Positions 51,433 through 60,424 are shown, counted from the stretch's first letter. The stretch: DNA of 64,000 bases from Lentisphaerae bacterium GWF2_49_21 (GCA_001804805.1 MHBH01000087.1:1-64000); one strand, 5' to 3'. Numbers and translations: made by a program. Notes: generated by a model not told the origin, from the letters alone.

Positions 51433-52329
51433 CTACTTTGGTGACAGGACATAATTTAGCAGGAGCATGTCGGGCTCATAGGACTGTTTCGCCTTCCTGA
51501 GGCCGGGAAGTCCGATGTCCTGTTCGCGGTTGATGAACTTGCATCTTCCAAGAAGGGACTTCGCGGTCTCCCAGTTTATCGCCTGTGCCGCACCCTTGAA
51601 ATCCTTGTCGTACTTCTCGAAATGCACTACCGCCGCATCGCTGCTCTGGAAGCTGTAAACGGAGAAGGCTACTATTTTGCCGCTGACAAGGATGCAGACG
51701 CCTTCGATATCAAGACTCTTGAAATTAGCAAAAGCCTCCTGGATCGCCTCCTTTTCCTGCCCGAGCGTGAAAGGATCGCTGGCGGTGCTTTCGCGCCACC
51801 TTTCAGAAAGCGCAAAACATTCCTGGAGATGAGACTCCTCCATGGGAAAACAGGTATAGCCGGGATTGTTCCTGGCGAACTGAGAGACCAGATTCTTCTT
51901 TTTTGCGAGTTTCGCACCCCTCAGCAGATAAAGTTTCTCGGTGGAATATATGTAGTCGGCGAAATCCTCGTCGTGTTCGGTGTCGAAGATGTCGTTCACC
52001 TTGGGATTCTGTTTCACATACTCCTCCGGCACCTGGATGACAGATGCATCCTTGTCGTTGGGGAAAGTACATGAGAGGAGGTTCGCAAGTTCCTCTGGAG
52101 TATAAACATCTCCGAGCGGCATGAGGAGTGTCTTGTCCAGGCCTGAATGGATCAGTATTGAGTTCCTGAAATTCATCCACCTGATGTCATAGGTCTTCCT
52201 CCATATGAAAAGGTTTGTGAACACGTATTCGCATGGAAGAAGAGTGAACCTGAGGAAGACATCCTGGAGATATGCTTTATCAGAAATGTCCACCAGCTTG
52301 AAATCATTTATGGAAATGAGAGGATTCAT
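51433..52329 (-). CDS. DUF2156-like (phosphatidylglycerol lysyltransferase C-terminal-like) protein, 298 aa
   Basis: N-terminal and C-terminal GNAT-like halves, with TYDIRWMNFRNSILIHSG, then VNDIFDTEHDEDFADYIYST, then LYLLRGAKLAKKKNLVSQF, then ALSERWRES and the closing FINREQDIGLPGLRKAKQSY. These patterns are typical of DUF2156 (LPG_synthase_C-like) proteins, which are acyltransferase folds in lipid or peptide modification. Here there is no membrane domain, so it is the soluble type. A perfect TGCGA-N3-TCGCA site lies in it at 51904. Confidence 0.78.
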   Translation of the reverse strand: MNPLISINDFKLVDISDKAYLQDVFLRFTLLPCEYVFTNLFIWRKTYDIRWMNFRNSILIHSGLDKTLLMPLGDVYTPEELANLLSCTFPNDKDASVIQVPEEYVKQNPKVNDIFDTEHDEDFADYIYSTEKLYLLRGAKLAKKKNLVSQFARNNPGYTCFPMEESHLQECFALSERWRESTASDPFTLGQEKEAIQEAFANFKSLDIEGVCILVSGKIVAFSVYSFQSSDAAVVHFEKYDKDFKGAAQAINWETAKSLLGRCKFINREQDIGLPGLRKAKQSYEPDMLLLNYVLSPK

Positions 52330-52507
52330 ATCAAGGGAACCTCTAAATGGTTGGTTTTAAAAGGGAAAATTAAATGTATATTGGGATTCCGAAGAATAAA
52401 GCAATATTCCGAAATTATTCCGGAACCATTTATAATCAGGGGGGATGTGATTACTCCTTGCCGCTGCCGTCATAGGTCCGGATGGAAAAGTATTGAAGGA
52501 GCAGAAG

Positions 52508-52648
52508 AAGTAGGTACGCCCTTCCCGTGTCCGCCATAGCCATTCTGGCGACGGCGGAAGGGAGTACCATTTTCAAAGACACTTAGATGGTACAGGCTTC
52601 CGACTTCGCCCAAGGGCTACGCCGGACACAGAAAGCCCGTACCTACTT
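52508..52648. repeat. 141-bp palindromic repeat (MITE/REP-like element)
   Basis: Imperfect inverted arms of about 26 bp start with AAGTAGGTACG (52508-52518) and end with CGTACCTACTT (52638-52648). A second inverted pair lies inside, containing GCCATAGCC...GGCGACGGCGG and CTTCCGACTTCGCCC. No transposase is coded. This kind of short palindromic repeat is common in some PVC-like genomes. Its right arm supplies the TAG stop of the CBM9-like gene. Confidence 0.72.
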
Positions 52649-53314
52649 AGCGCGCAATTCATGCCAGTTGTCGGGATCATGGAAACGGAATTTGGGGAAT
52701 GGCGCGCTTGCTGATTCCTGGAGGATGATTCCTCCGTTCCTGTTGTAGTTATACCTGCAGACGGCAAATCTGCCAAGCCTGCCGGACTTTATCCGCAAAC
52801 CAATCTTTTCGACGGGGATTTTCATCAACCCCCACCATCCGGCCTTCCCTTTGGACTTGAATCGTCCTGTCTCGCATTTCATGCCTGATTTGAAGAAAAG
52901 GCTTTTGAAATCGTATTTCTCTCCCACAAGCTTCTTGGCGTCAGGGATGGAAAGCTCAAGCGTTGCTAGATTTGGAGCGACATGCACTTCGTAATAGTTT
53001 CTGCGGCCTTCAGGCTGGAAGAAGAATTCCATGACATCCCCCTTTTGCCAGGTCTGGTCGTTTCTGCCTCTGGCATGGGAAAAGACGTCGCTGTCCTCCA
53101 TCATTGCAAAGACGCTGAGGAAATCGCCGTCGAGCCAGAGAGTTGATATGGTCTTCTGGACAGGCACATAGTTTTTCGTCCATTGCCGCCTGAACCAGAG
53201 AAACTGCGGATTTCGCGGGATTCCAGATGAAATCTTGAAGGATGAGGGGGCTTTTGCGGGAACTTTGCCCGTGGCAAGTTCATTCATGCATTTGCTTAGG
53301 ATTATCTTATCCAT
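52643..53314 (-). CDS. CBM9/DOMON-like protein, 223 aa
   Basis: Beta-rich, with SGIPRNPQFLWFRRQWTKNY, then STLWLDGDFLSVFAMMEDSD, then WQKGDVMEFFFQPEGRRNYY, then EVHVAPNLATLELS. This matches the carbohydrate-binding family 9-like (DOMON-type) domain, in which residues such as W..D.lEvF..p....yyE are typical. No signal peptide is seen, so it acts in the cytoplasm or is cut short. Its stop codon TAG lies inside the palindromic repeat, so the true C-terminus may have been lost. Confidence 0.72.
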   Translation of the reverse strand: MDKIILSKCMNELATGKVPAKAPSSFKISSGIPRNPQFLWFRRQWTKNYVPVQKTISTLWLDGDFLSVFAMMEDSDVFSHARGRNDQTWQKGDVMEFFFQPEGRRNYYEVHVAPNLATLELSIPDAKKLVGEKYDFKSLFFKSGMKCETGRFKSKGKAGWWGLMKIPVEKIGLRIKSGRLGRFAVCRYNYNRNGGIILQESASAPFPKFRFHDPDNWHELRAK

Positions 53315-53488
53315 TTGTTTTGCCTTTTTTATAGTTGGTTTTATAATGTATCGAAAAGCTCAGGCATATCAAGAGGAGTAATTTAAAGACACGCTAAAGC
53401 TGTGAACTCCAACAAGAGGCGCACGCGCAAAGTTTTCTGTCTTATGCAATCATGTCAAGCACATTATAATTAAATTCCGGAGGGGAAT

Positions 53489-53695
53489 ATGGCAATAAAA
53501 TGCGAGAATATTTCAGCCAACAAGTCGAAATGCAACTGCACATATGAGCCATGCGACAAGAAGGGCAACTGCTGCGCCTGCATCCATTATCATCTGTCGA
53601 ACAACGAACTGCCCGCCTGCGCTTTTCCGGATGAAGTCGAAAAGAGCTGGGACAGGTCGTTCTCGAAGTTCGTGGATGCGCAGAAGAAAAAATAA
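53489..53695 (+). CDS. DUF6485-like small Cys-rich protein, 68 aa
   Basis: Contains nine Cys residues in a compact order ([20 protein letters not shown], then [20 protein letters not shown]), ending [17 protein letters not shown]. The pattern with [15 protein letters not shown] matches the DUF6485 family of small, probably metal-binding proteins. It has GGAGGGGAATAT before ATG and ends 76 bp before tRNA-Glu. Confidence 0.78.
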   Translation: MAIKCENISANKSKCNCTYEPCDKKGNCCACIHYHLSNNELPACAFPDEVEKSWDRSFSKFVDAQKKK

Positions 53696-53771
53696 CCAGA
53701 TTTTGGGGCTTCAGCATTTTGACATAGGGGAATTCCGGTTATATTATGCCCCTCTTTATTATTTCTTTTAC

Positions 53772-53847
53772 GTCCTCATCGTCTAGAGGCCTAGGACGCC
53801 AGGTTCTCATCCTGGTAACACGGGTTCGAATCCCGTTGGGGATGCCA
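53772..53847 (+). tRNA. tRNA-Glu(CTC)
   Basis: Acceptor GTCCTCA pairs (with wobble) with TGGGGAT, the D arm contains CTAGAGGCCTAG, the anticodon stem-loop is CCAGG-TTCTCAT-CCTGG (anticodon CTC), the T arm is CGGGTTCGAATCCCG, and CCA is encoded. The second integrase follows 143 bp downstream, so its 3' end is the probable target of the second element. Confidence 0.95.
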
Positions 53848-53895
53848 GCTCATTAGCTGGTAATTTTGGCATTCCGCAATTCCTGTTTTACCCCC

Positions 53896-53919
53896 TTGCT
53901 ACAAGTATTTGCTACAAGT
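53896..53919. repeat. Putative integrase arm-type sites of the second element
   Basis: TTGCTACAAGT occurs twice in direct order (53896-53906 and 53909-53919, 13-bp period) between tRNA-Glu and the integrase, the same type of arrangement as the GGGGGACAAT pair of the prophage. Confidence 0.45.
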
Positions 53920-53990
53920 TTGCTTGATTTTTAGACATTATAATCTATGGTAAGTACGAGCCGGATAAGTGATGTTATAAGGTGCTAACA

Positions 53991-55475
53991 ATGCATATGG
54001 TCACAAGTCAAGAAACCACAAAGATGACTGAAAAGAGCAAAATTCCTTCCCGGAAGCTATTTCGACGCGGTCCTAAGAAAATCTACTATTTCAGATACTT
54101 CTTCGAAGGTAAAGACAGGTGGGTTTCTACTAAAACAACGGACAAGAATAAGGCAAAAATAATTGCGAGAGCCTATTCAGAAGCCCATCTGGCGGCACAA
54201 CTTGTCCCTTCCCAAGACCCAGTTAAGCTTGCCCAGGATCTTTCAATGAAAATGGTCCGAGATGTGACAGGCAAGAAAATTGAAAACGTCCTGATTGCCA
54301 ACCTTCATGAGAAGTGGGAATCTCTGACACCGAACTATTCCAAGCTCGCTGAGAAGACACGGGATGTCTGTGAAATAGCGCTTAAGAATTTTGCCGAATG
54401 GTGTAAGAAAAAGCAGATACAATACGTGACCGCTGTTACAGCTGAAAAAGCACAGGAATATTCAAAGTATCTTCTTGAAAGCGGAATAGCACCGAAGACA
54501 TACAATGACAAGATCGTCCACCTTTCCCGGGTCTTTGCAACGCTTAATGCTACGCTTGGAATACCATACAGGAACCCTTTTGACAGGAGATTGATTGGCC
54601 GCATAGGAAAGGCAGAAAGGGAAACTGTAAGCCACGAGGCGCTTGAGTCGGACATGGTTGAGGCCGTAATAAGTGAGGCCGCAAAGCATGGCTCGGACTA
54701 TAGGGATCTTTTCGTAATTGGATGGTTGACCGGGATGCGATTCAAGGACTGCGTCCTTCTTGAATGGAGCCATATAAAGGGAGGCTTCATAGAGGTTGTA
54801 CCATACAAGACAAGACGTAGTGGGAATACGGCCAAGGTGCCCGTCCATGAAAAGCTGAAGATGATATTTGCCGAACGAGAGAAACTTAACAGACATGAGA
54901 GATCCAAGTATGTCACCCCCAAGACTGCAGAGCAATACATTAGAAGTCCTCAGGCCGTCTGCGTTATGTCTCAGAGGATTTTCAATGAAGCTCTGAAAGA
55001 CTTTGACAAAATAAAAAAGCCTGTTGGAGAAAACAGGAAGAACAAGACAAATCCCTATTCGTTCCATTCATTCAGGACAACGTTCATGTCACTTCTTGCC
55101 AAACAGGACGTGTCAATCCGAGATGCCATGCGCATGATGGGCTGGGAGAGTGTCGAAATGATCCGCGTGTATGAAAGGGAGCTCGAGAAGGCCAAGGAAT
55201 TCGCCGACAAGCGCGCTCTAAAACTTATGGAGAATATTGATGAGTTCAAGATGGACATTCCAGAGAGTTGCATCAAGCTTGAGCCGACAGCAGAAGCATT
55301 GCAATCTCTTTCTGCAAAATATTCAAATATCACAATAGGGAAAATCTATGATGTGACTGAAGGAGGCGTCCGCAAATGGCTGGACAAGTTCGGTATAAAA
55401 CGTGAAAAGCGCATTGAGTCAGCGGACGTACCGGACAAGGAGATCGAAAGAATCAGGAAGGAGCTGCAGCTATGA
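53991..55475 (+). CDS. Tyrosine-type integrase of the second element, 494 aa
   Basis: Possible starts are GTG 53982, ATG 53991 and ATG 53997; ATG 53991 has AAGG at suitable distance. N-terminal beta region (KKIYYFRYFFEGKDRWVSTK), core-binding domain, then catalytic residues R (TGMRFKD), HxxR (HSFRTTFMS) and a Tyr nucleophile (RVYERE). The usual third His is Trp (MGWESVE), an accepted variant. About 70 extra C-terminal residues (SNITIGKIYDVTEGGVRKWL) form a second HTH-like domain, which is unusual and may guide tRNA-site choice or regulation. Confidence 0.9.
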   Translation: MHMVTSQETTKMTEKSKIPSRKLFRRGPKKIYYFRYFFEGKDRWVSTKTTDKNKAKIIARAYSEAHLAAQLVPSQDPVKLAQDLSMKMVRDVTGKKIENVLIANLHEKWESLTPNYSKLAEKTRDVCEIALKNFAEWCKKKQIQYVTAVTAEKAQEYSKYLLESGIAPKTYNDKIVHLSRVFATLNATLGIPYRNPFDRRLIGRIGKAERETVSHEALESDMVEAVISEAAKHGSDYRDLFVIGWLTGMRFKDCVLLEWSHIKGGFIEVVPYKTRRSGNTAKVPVHEKLKMIFAEREKLNRHERSKYVTPKTAEQYIRSPQAVCVMSQRIFNEALKDFDKIKKPVGENRKNKTNPYSFHSFRTTFMSLLAKQDVSIRDAMRMMGWESVEMIRVYERELEKAKEFADKRALKLMENIDEFKMDIPESCIKLEPTAEALQSLSAKYSNITIGKIYDVTEGGVRKWLDKFGIKREKRIESADVPDKEIERIRKELQL

Positions 55476-57226
55476 ACAGGATAGGCATAAGGAAATTCAG
55501 TGAAATCGCGGAGGTTTGCTCGCGGTGTCCTGATGTGCTCGTCTTTGAAGAAAATTTCAACATCCCGCAGGGCAAGGTCACGCAGGATGAATTTTCATAT
55601 AAGAAGGATACCTCTTTCCCGGCATATTCTTATCTTGAACATGTCCCTTATCCATATCGTAGAAGCCCTGCGCATGATGAACTGACTCCGCTGTTAAGGC
55701 TTGTCAGGGCCGGCAAGTCTGTAATACTCAAGCTCTCTCCATCAATGCGGAACAGCCTCAGCTTTGCTTTGGATTTCCTGGGCAGCCTGTATCATGACAT
55801 ATATGATGTGAAGCAGAGTCTTTGGCTGGCCTATTCCCGCCTAGAGTATACGCCCGAGGACAGTTATTCCGGCCTCCCTGTCCCTGTAGGCAAGGTGGCA
55901 CAGGGCCGCAATGAGGTTTTCCTATGGACGCGGAGATGGGATTTTTCGCTAAAGCAGATAGAAAGTCTTTTCCCGGATGGTACGAACAAGTCCACCAGGA
56001 GATGCCTGAAGGATTTAGACAAGCTGTTATCTAAAAGGAATCTGGGCGATGAAGTGCATCAGGGAAGGAGGTTGCTGGACGAAATCGAGAAAACTATTAA
56101 TAATATACCCGTGCTCGACCCTGTAAAATCAAAAGCAAAGCACAGTCTTATGGACATGCTTGTGAAATCAGAGGGCAATGCTGAATTCCTGACCTGGAGC
56201 GGAATGTTAAATCAGCTTGTGTCCAGACACCCCAATCTGCCTAACAGGGCGCGTTGTCCGTCGGATGTAATGCTGAAGCCGGAACGCGCGTGGCCGGAAA
56301 ATGAAGATTCAGCATCTGCGAAAATTATTGAGAAGGAAAGTTTCGGCTGGCCTGTGACTTTTATTGTTCCTTTCGATAAAGGGCGAGTCATCATATGTCC
56401 TGCCGCCTGGGATGAGGACAGGATGGAAGGAATCATTAATAATAGAGGCGACGAATCCTGTCCGAACCGGTCTGGTAAGAGGCCTAGAATACAGCAAAAA
56501 GCAGAGTCTGAAACAGAAAACTGTATTAAGCCGACAAAAATTAACGTAACCCTTGTTGAAATATCAGACAAAATTTTAGATACAAAGAGATTGAACATAC
56601 TGAGCCCGATGTTCAAGGTTAAAATAGAGTTCAGCGAGTGTTTCCCGGGGCTACCCGCTGTCGAACACGGCGTCTCGGGAGCGGCATTCCTGAAATTCAT
56701 ATTGATCTGGTGTGCCTCTGTGCATGAGGGAGGAATAGCGTTCCTGCCTGGCTCCATCAAAAGGTTCAAAAGCAAGGAAAGTTTGATGAGGGATGCCGGC
56801 TACGAGCTGGCGATGATGAGATCTTCCGATGGGAAAAAGGTTAAACCGTTGTCCTGCGGTTCCCTGTTCTATGAGGGAAATCCGTCTAACATTCAGGGCG
56901 ATGATGTCATGGAGACGATATTCAAAGTGCTTTTTAATTGTCGGAGTGTCGAGGAACTGATTGAAGATCAGCGGAGCGTCCTTGAAGCAGTCCTTGGAAG
57001 GAAAATAAAAAATAGAAAAGAATCTGGTGAAAAGGTTTCTGTCAGATTGAATGGCGGAGATAGGCTGGAATACTCCGTCGAGAAACTTAATAACTTACAG
57101 GTGGTTATCAGCCAAGGCCTGTTTGAAAAGCTCAAGAAGTTAACACTCGGGGAAAAAATCCGAGGATACAAGATGTTCAATAAGGAAAAGAACTCCTTCT
57201 ATAAAATCCTTGAGAAATATTTATAG
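55472..57226 (+). CDS. Integrase-coupled protein of unknown function, 584 aa
   Basis: Starts in a 4-bp overlap with the integrase stop (ATGA) and has a GGAG site, so both are made together. I do not recognise a family. It is largely alpha/beta with charged middle parts; SKAKHSLMDMLVKSEGNAEF may be helical and RPRIQQKAESETENCIKPTK a flexible linker. No membrane segment, no ATP-binding loop and no nuclease motif were seen. Close coupling to the integrase suggests an integration or excision helper; alternatively it is a cargo gene such as a defence factor. Confidence 0.6.
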   Translation: MNRIGIRKFSEIAEVCSRCPDVLVFEENFNIPQGKVTQDEFSYKKDTSFPAYSYLEHVPYPYRRSPAHDELTPLLRLVRAGKSVILKLSPSMRNSLSFALDFLGSLYHDIYDVKQSLWLAYSRLEYTPEDSYSGLPVPVGKVAQGRNEVFLWTRRWDFSLKQIESLFPDGTNKSTRRCLKDLDKLLSKRNLGDEVHQGRRLLDEIEKTINNIPVLDPVKSKAKHSLMDMLVKSEGNAEFLTWSGMLNQLVSRHPNLPNRARCPSDVMLKPERAWPENEDSASAKIIEKESFGWPVTFIVPFDKGRVIICPAAWDEDRMEGIINNRGDESCPNRSGKRPRIQQKAESETENCIKPTKINVTLVEISDKILDTKRLNILSPMFKVKIEFSECFPGLPAVEHGVSGAAFLKFILIWCASVHEGGIAFLPGSIKRFKSKESLMRDAGYELAMMRSSDGKKVKPLSCGSLFYEGNPSNIQGDDVMETIFKVLFNCRSVEELIEDQRSVLEAVLGRKIKNRKESGEKVSVRLNGGDRLEYSVEKLNNLQVVISQGLFEKLKKLTLGEKIRGYKMFNKEKNSFYKILEKYL

Positions 57227-57383
57227 CCAGAACCATTGCGGTCCGACTAGTTCTTCCTGACACGGCTATTTTTAGATATGCCCCATAATGGTACTTTATA
57301 AAATCTACCTGCAATAATTTTTACTATTTTACTTTTTGCGCCGAATATCTTGCGTTTTAATGCGTTTTTGCCTGCCTCGACAT

Positions 57384-57431
57384 TCCTACATTCATCCTAC
57401 AGCCCTCCTACTACGCACACTGCTTGTAGGA
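57384..57431. repeat. TCCTAC repeats before the AlpA-like gene
   Basis: Three direct copies (TCCTACA at 57384-57390, TCCTACA at 57395-57401, TCCTACT at 57406-57412) and one inverted copy TGTAGGA (57425-57431) lie in the 309-bp gene-free region. The 11-bp step puts them on one face of the helix. Such sets serve as operators or iterons. The rest of the gap holds AT-rich sequence without a clear gene. Confidence 0.5.
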
Positions 57432-57535
57432 TCCTTGGCAAGTCGTAAATAATTGATGGACAGCATGATACAAAGATGTATCTTAATGGAAGACAGACAA
57501 CAGGAAATGATGAAGATGAACAAGGAGGATCAGGC

Positions 57536-57823
57536 ATGAACGAAGCAAGATCAAAACTGGTGGAATTGGCAGTTAACGCTGCAATTTCAGATGAAAAGAT
57601 CAAAGAAGCTCTGGAGACCATCAAAGGAGAAGAGACTAAGCCGGCAGACGATGGATTCATGAGCGTCAAGGAGGCTATGAAATTCCTCGGTGGTATCAGT
57701 CGCCCTCACCTATGGAAATGCCGGAGGGAGCGGGCGCTGCCATCGCACATGGTTGGCGAACGGGTCGTATTTTCGCGAAAAGAGCTGTCGGGGTGGGTGC
57801 TTAAGAATGGAAAGAAAAACTGA
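57536..57823 (+). CDS. AlpA-like HTH regulator, 95 aa
   Basis: Start chosen at 57536 (AAGGAGGATCAGGC before ATG). Residues about 42-92 (GFMSVKEAMKFLGGISRPHL, then WKCRRERALPSHMVGERVVF and FSRKELSGWV) fit the AlpA/HTH_17 pattern. AlpA-type proteins activate integrase or excision genes of satellites and islands. The N-terminal helix may dimerise. The repeats just upstream are its likely operator. Confidence 0.75.
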   Translation: MNEARSKLVELAVNAAISDEKIKEALETIKGEETKPADDGFMSVKEAMKFLGGISRPHLWKCRRERALPSHMVGERVVFSRKELSGWVLKNGKKN

Positions 57824-57824
57824 C

Positions 57825-58937
57825 ATGATTACCATGAAAAATGCAGTGAAAAAACTCTCTGCTCCTCCGATGTTGGGAATGATGAAGGCTCATTCAGATG
57901 CGGCCGTCCAGTACAGGAAGGCTTTGGCTTCAATGCCCAAGACCGGTGATGGGTTCAATCCTAATCTCATTCGAGTTGCTGCGTATGCTAAAAGGGCTGG
58001 AATAACAGAAAGACAATTTATTTCCGATATCATGAAGCACGCCAGAGCAGGAACCAGAACCCCCAGTTTCTTTGAGATACAGCGCGCCTACCGTCGTGCG
58101 CTGACTGATGCAAAGAAGGCTGTTGCCGTGGCGAAAGCGAGCAAACCGGCTGCTAATGCTGCGGCCAAAAAGTTTTTAGTCAACACCAAAAACCTGAGTA
58201 AGCTCTTTGACCCGCAGGGCAGGGACTGCATCGATGAACTCAAGGATAGTTCGCCGGTCAAGTTCAATGAGCAGGACGCGCCTGGTGTACTGCTGGAAGC
58301 CCTCTACGAGCCTGATGAGAAGGCTTTCATCGGCGAGAAGTTTCCAGACCGTTGCAGTGATGAAGATGAAAAACTCGCCTGGCAGTATCAGCGCATCAAG
58401 ACTCCGCACGACTGGATAGAGCACTTCAGGAATGCGGACATCACCAAGTATCATTATTTTTGCGTCAATCCTCTGACGGGTGAAATAGGACGCACGCAGG
58501 AGGGCAAGCCTTCCTACAGGGCCGATTCCTGTATAGCCGCATACAGATACTGTCTTTTGGAATATGATTCAGTTCCTGGGATGAAGATTGCTCCCGGTCC
58601 GAACGGGATCATTGACAGGAAGCAGCTGTTCGACTTCCAGAATGCTCAGGCGGCCTTTTGGTTGAACGTGATAAAAAGCGGGGCGCCAGTTGTAGCAGTG
58701 ATAGCGACGGGCGGCAAATCGCTCCATGCGATCTACCATGTAGGCTGTTTGGATCGAGCGGAATGGGACGCCAAGGTGTGCGGAGGCATTTACTCCAGGC
58801 TTTCCGCGGCGGGGTTCGACAAGGCCTGCAAGAATCCCTCCAGGCTCAGCCGTTTCCCTGGCGCATGCCGGCCCGAGCAGAGGTATGCCCTGGCGGGACA
58901 GAAGCTCCTTTACCTTAAGGAAAGGAGTAGGCTATGA
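57825..58937 (+). CDS. Primase-like replication protein, 370 aa
   Basis: Start at 57825 follows the previous stop by one base. Residues about 235-335 contain CLLEYDSVPGM (possible metal-binding acidic pair), VIATGGKSLHAIYHVG and RLSRFPGACRP. The pattern of an acidic strand, then a (S/T)GGKSLHx motif, and R-x-P resembles the archaeo-eukaryotic primase-polymerase fold used by plasmids and satellites. The N-terminal 190 residues are helical (IMKHARAGTRTPSFFEIQRA) and not recognised. The next gene, a RepA-like ATPase, overlaps by 4 bp. Confidence 0.65.
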   Translation: MITMKNAVKKLSAPPMLGMMKAHSDAAVQYRKALASMPKTGDGFNPNLIRVAAYAKRAGITERQFISDIMKHARAGTRTPSFFEIQRAYRRALTDAKKAVAVAKASKPAANAAAKKFLVNTKNLSKLFDPQGRDCIDELKDSSPVKFNEQDAPGVLLEALYEPDEKAFIGEKFPDRCSDEDEKLAWQYQRIKTPHDWIEHFRNADITKYHYFCVNPLTGEIGRTQEGKPSYRADSCIAAYRYCLLEYDSVPGMKIAPGPNGIIDRKQLFDFQNAQAAFWLNVIKSGAPVVAVIATGGKSLHAIYHVGCLDRAEWDAKVCGGIYSRLSAAGFDKACKNPSRLSRFPGACRPEQRYALAGQKLLYLKERSRL

Positions 58938-60094
58938 CTGACTCCATAGGTGCAATGCTTGAGCAGCAGGGTGTGCTGTCGGCGGAACAGGCTGTACCAC
59001 TGCCGCAGGCTGTTTCAGTTGATGATTTTCTTAAGGAGAAGATCGATAGGCCGAAACCCATCTTGGAAGGATCCTTGGACGCAGGATGCAAGGCGATGAT
59101 CATTGGGCCGTCGAAGGTCAGGAAATCATTTTTCCTGCTGTACCTGCTTATTTCAATGGCATCGGGCATGGGGTCGTTCCTGAAATGGAAAATTCCCGAG
59201 AAAAGGCGTGTACTTGCAGTGCAGTTTGAGATACCTCCATATTTCTACCAGCAGCGTTGCGCCGGTTTCATAAGATCGGCCAGCATAAGGGCCGTTGACG
59301 CAAACCTGCATGTCCTCAACTTGCGCGGGGTTCAGCTGGAAGACCTGAACGGACACATAATGAGGGAGGCGTTAAGGCTTTCCGCGGACGTCATCGCCAT
59401 AGATCCGCTATACAAGATACTATCGGATGAAAACTCGCAGCAGCTGATGAAGGATGTCCTGGGCGGATTCGACATTATTTGCAAGGAGACCGGCGCCGCC
59501 GTGATCTGTACGCACCACTGCACCAAGGGCTATGCCGGCGACAAGCAGACAATCGACCGCGGCGCCGGTTCAGGCGTCCTGCAGAGGGACTTCGACACGG
59601 GGATATTCCTGACGCCGCACGCCGAGAGCAGGGACACCCTCGTCGTCGAGCAGATAGCCAGATGCCATCCGCCAATGGACAGCTTCACTGCCGTCTACAA
59701 CTGCCAGACCGGGCTATTCGAGGTCGGAGCTGCGATGCCGAGTGTAATGAGCAGCGTGACGGCAAGGAGGAATGCCGGAACCGCTGAGATCACCGGCGAT
59801 GTGTTGGCCGGGATTTTCGCCAACGGAACGCTTGCTACAGAGGTTTTCAAGGAGACTATCAGGAGGAACTGCGGACTTTCGATCAGGAATGCGGGATTGA
59901 CCATAAACAGGCTTATGAAGGAGAACAAGATTGCGGCATGCAGGGAGCCGCGCGAGCATGGGCGGACCCTCATAGGAACACTGGAGCAGGTTGAGAAGCT
60001 TAAAGCAGAGTTTGCAGAGCAGAAAAATCATGGTGCCAGTTCTGTCAAGTCTGGCATAGGACAGACAGCCGGGCAGCCCACCTATATATCTTAA
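58934..60094 (+). CDS. RepA-like ATPase (AAA_25 type), 386 aa
   Basis: Walker A-like loop IIGPSKVRKSFFLLYL at about residues 56-71, in which the usual Gly before Lys is Arg; a Walker B AIDPLYKIL near 155-163; and the downstream motif THHCTKGYAGDKQTIDRGAG, typical of RepA-like (AAA_25) helicase-type ATPases found after plasmid and satellite primases. It should unwind the element's origin together with the primase. Its stop codon lies within a perfect 24-bp palindrome. Confidence 0.78.
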   Translation: MTDSIGAMLEQQGVLSAEQAVPLPQAVSVDDFLKEKIDRPKPILEGSLDAGCKAMIIGPSKVRKSFFLLYLLISMASGMGSFLKWKIPEKRRVLAVQFEIPPYFYQQRCAGFIRSASIRAVDANLHVLNLRGVQLEDLNGHIMREALRLSADVIAIDPLYKILSDENSQQLMKDVLGGFDIICKETGAAVICTHHCTKGYAGDKQTIDRGAGSGVLQRDFDTGIFLTPHAESRDTLVVEQIARCHPPMDSFTAVYNCQTGLFEVGAAMPSVMSSVTARRNAGTAEITGDVLAGIFANGTLATEVFKETIRRNCGLSIRNAGLTINRLMKENKIAACREPREHGRTLIGTLEQVEKLKAEFAEQKNHGASSVKSGIGQTAGQPTYIS

Positions 60095-60104
60095 GATATA
60101 TAGG
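60081..60104. promoter_or_regulatory. Perfect 24-bp palindrome at the RepA stop
   Basis: The sequence from 60081 to 60104 equals its own reverse complement (arms CCTATATATCTT and AAGATATATAGG, no loop), then GGTCTGT follows twice close by. Without a T run it does not look like a terminator. It may be an operator or the replication origin of the element. Confidence 0.5.
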
Positions 60105-60202
60105 GGGTCTGTACGGTCTGTCGGGTGCAGAGGCAGCAGCAGAGATTGCAGGAGTATAAGAAATAGTATGAGGACGGAATAGTAGCAAGGAGGGTAACTA
60201 GG

Positions 60203-60424
60203 ATGATGGAACAGATGAGACTGCCGGGGTTCGAGTGGACGGAGGACGACCCTGGTACGTCTAGGGAGTCCAGGAGACGGAGAGTTTCTAGGACCGGACC
60301 GGCATACTGCGGCGGGTGCATTAATAAGCCCGAAGTATGCGGCGAAACAGAATGCCCGGTATGGCCCTTGAGGCCTTTGGGCAGGAGACGAAACAGCAGA
60401 GGTGAAAGCATGCGGGGGCGTTGA
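60203..60424 (+). CDS. Small Cys/Arg-rich protein, 73 aa
   Basis: Arg-rich, with four Cys in YCGGCINKPEVCGETECPVW. Zinc-binding is likely. GGAGGGTAACTAGG precedes ATG. Function unknown. Confidence 0.5.
   Translation: MMEQMRLPGFEWTEDDPGTSRESRRRRVSRTGPAYCGGCINKPEVCGETECPVWPLRPLGRRRNSRGESMRGR

Noticed and set aside
52441-52642. Possible small gene or riboswitch before the CBM9-like gene end
   Set aside because: The sequence is an inverted repeat element with no coding frame; no conserved riboswitch core was seen.
53482-53690. Antisense frame over the Cys-rich small gene
   Set aside because: Only the plus-strand frame has a ribosome binding site and the Cys pattern.
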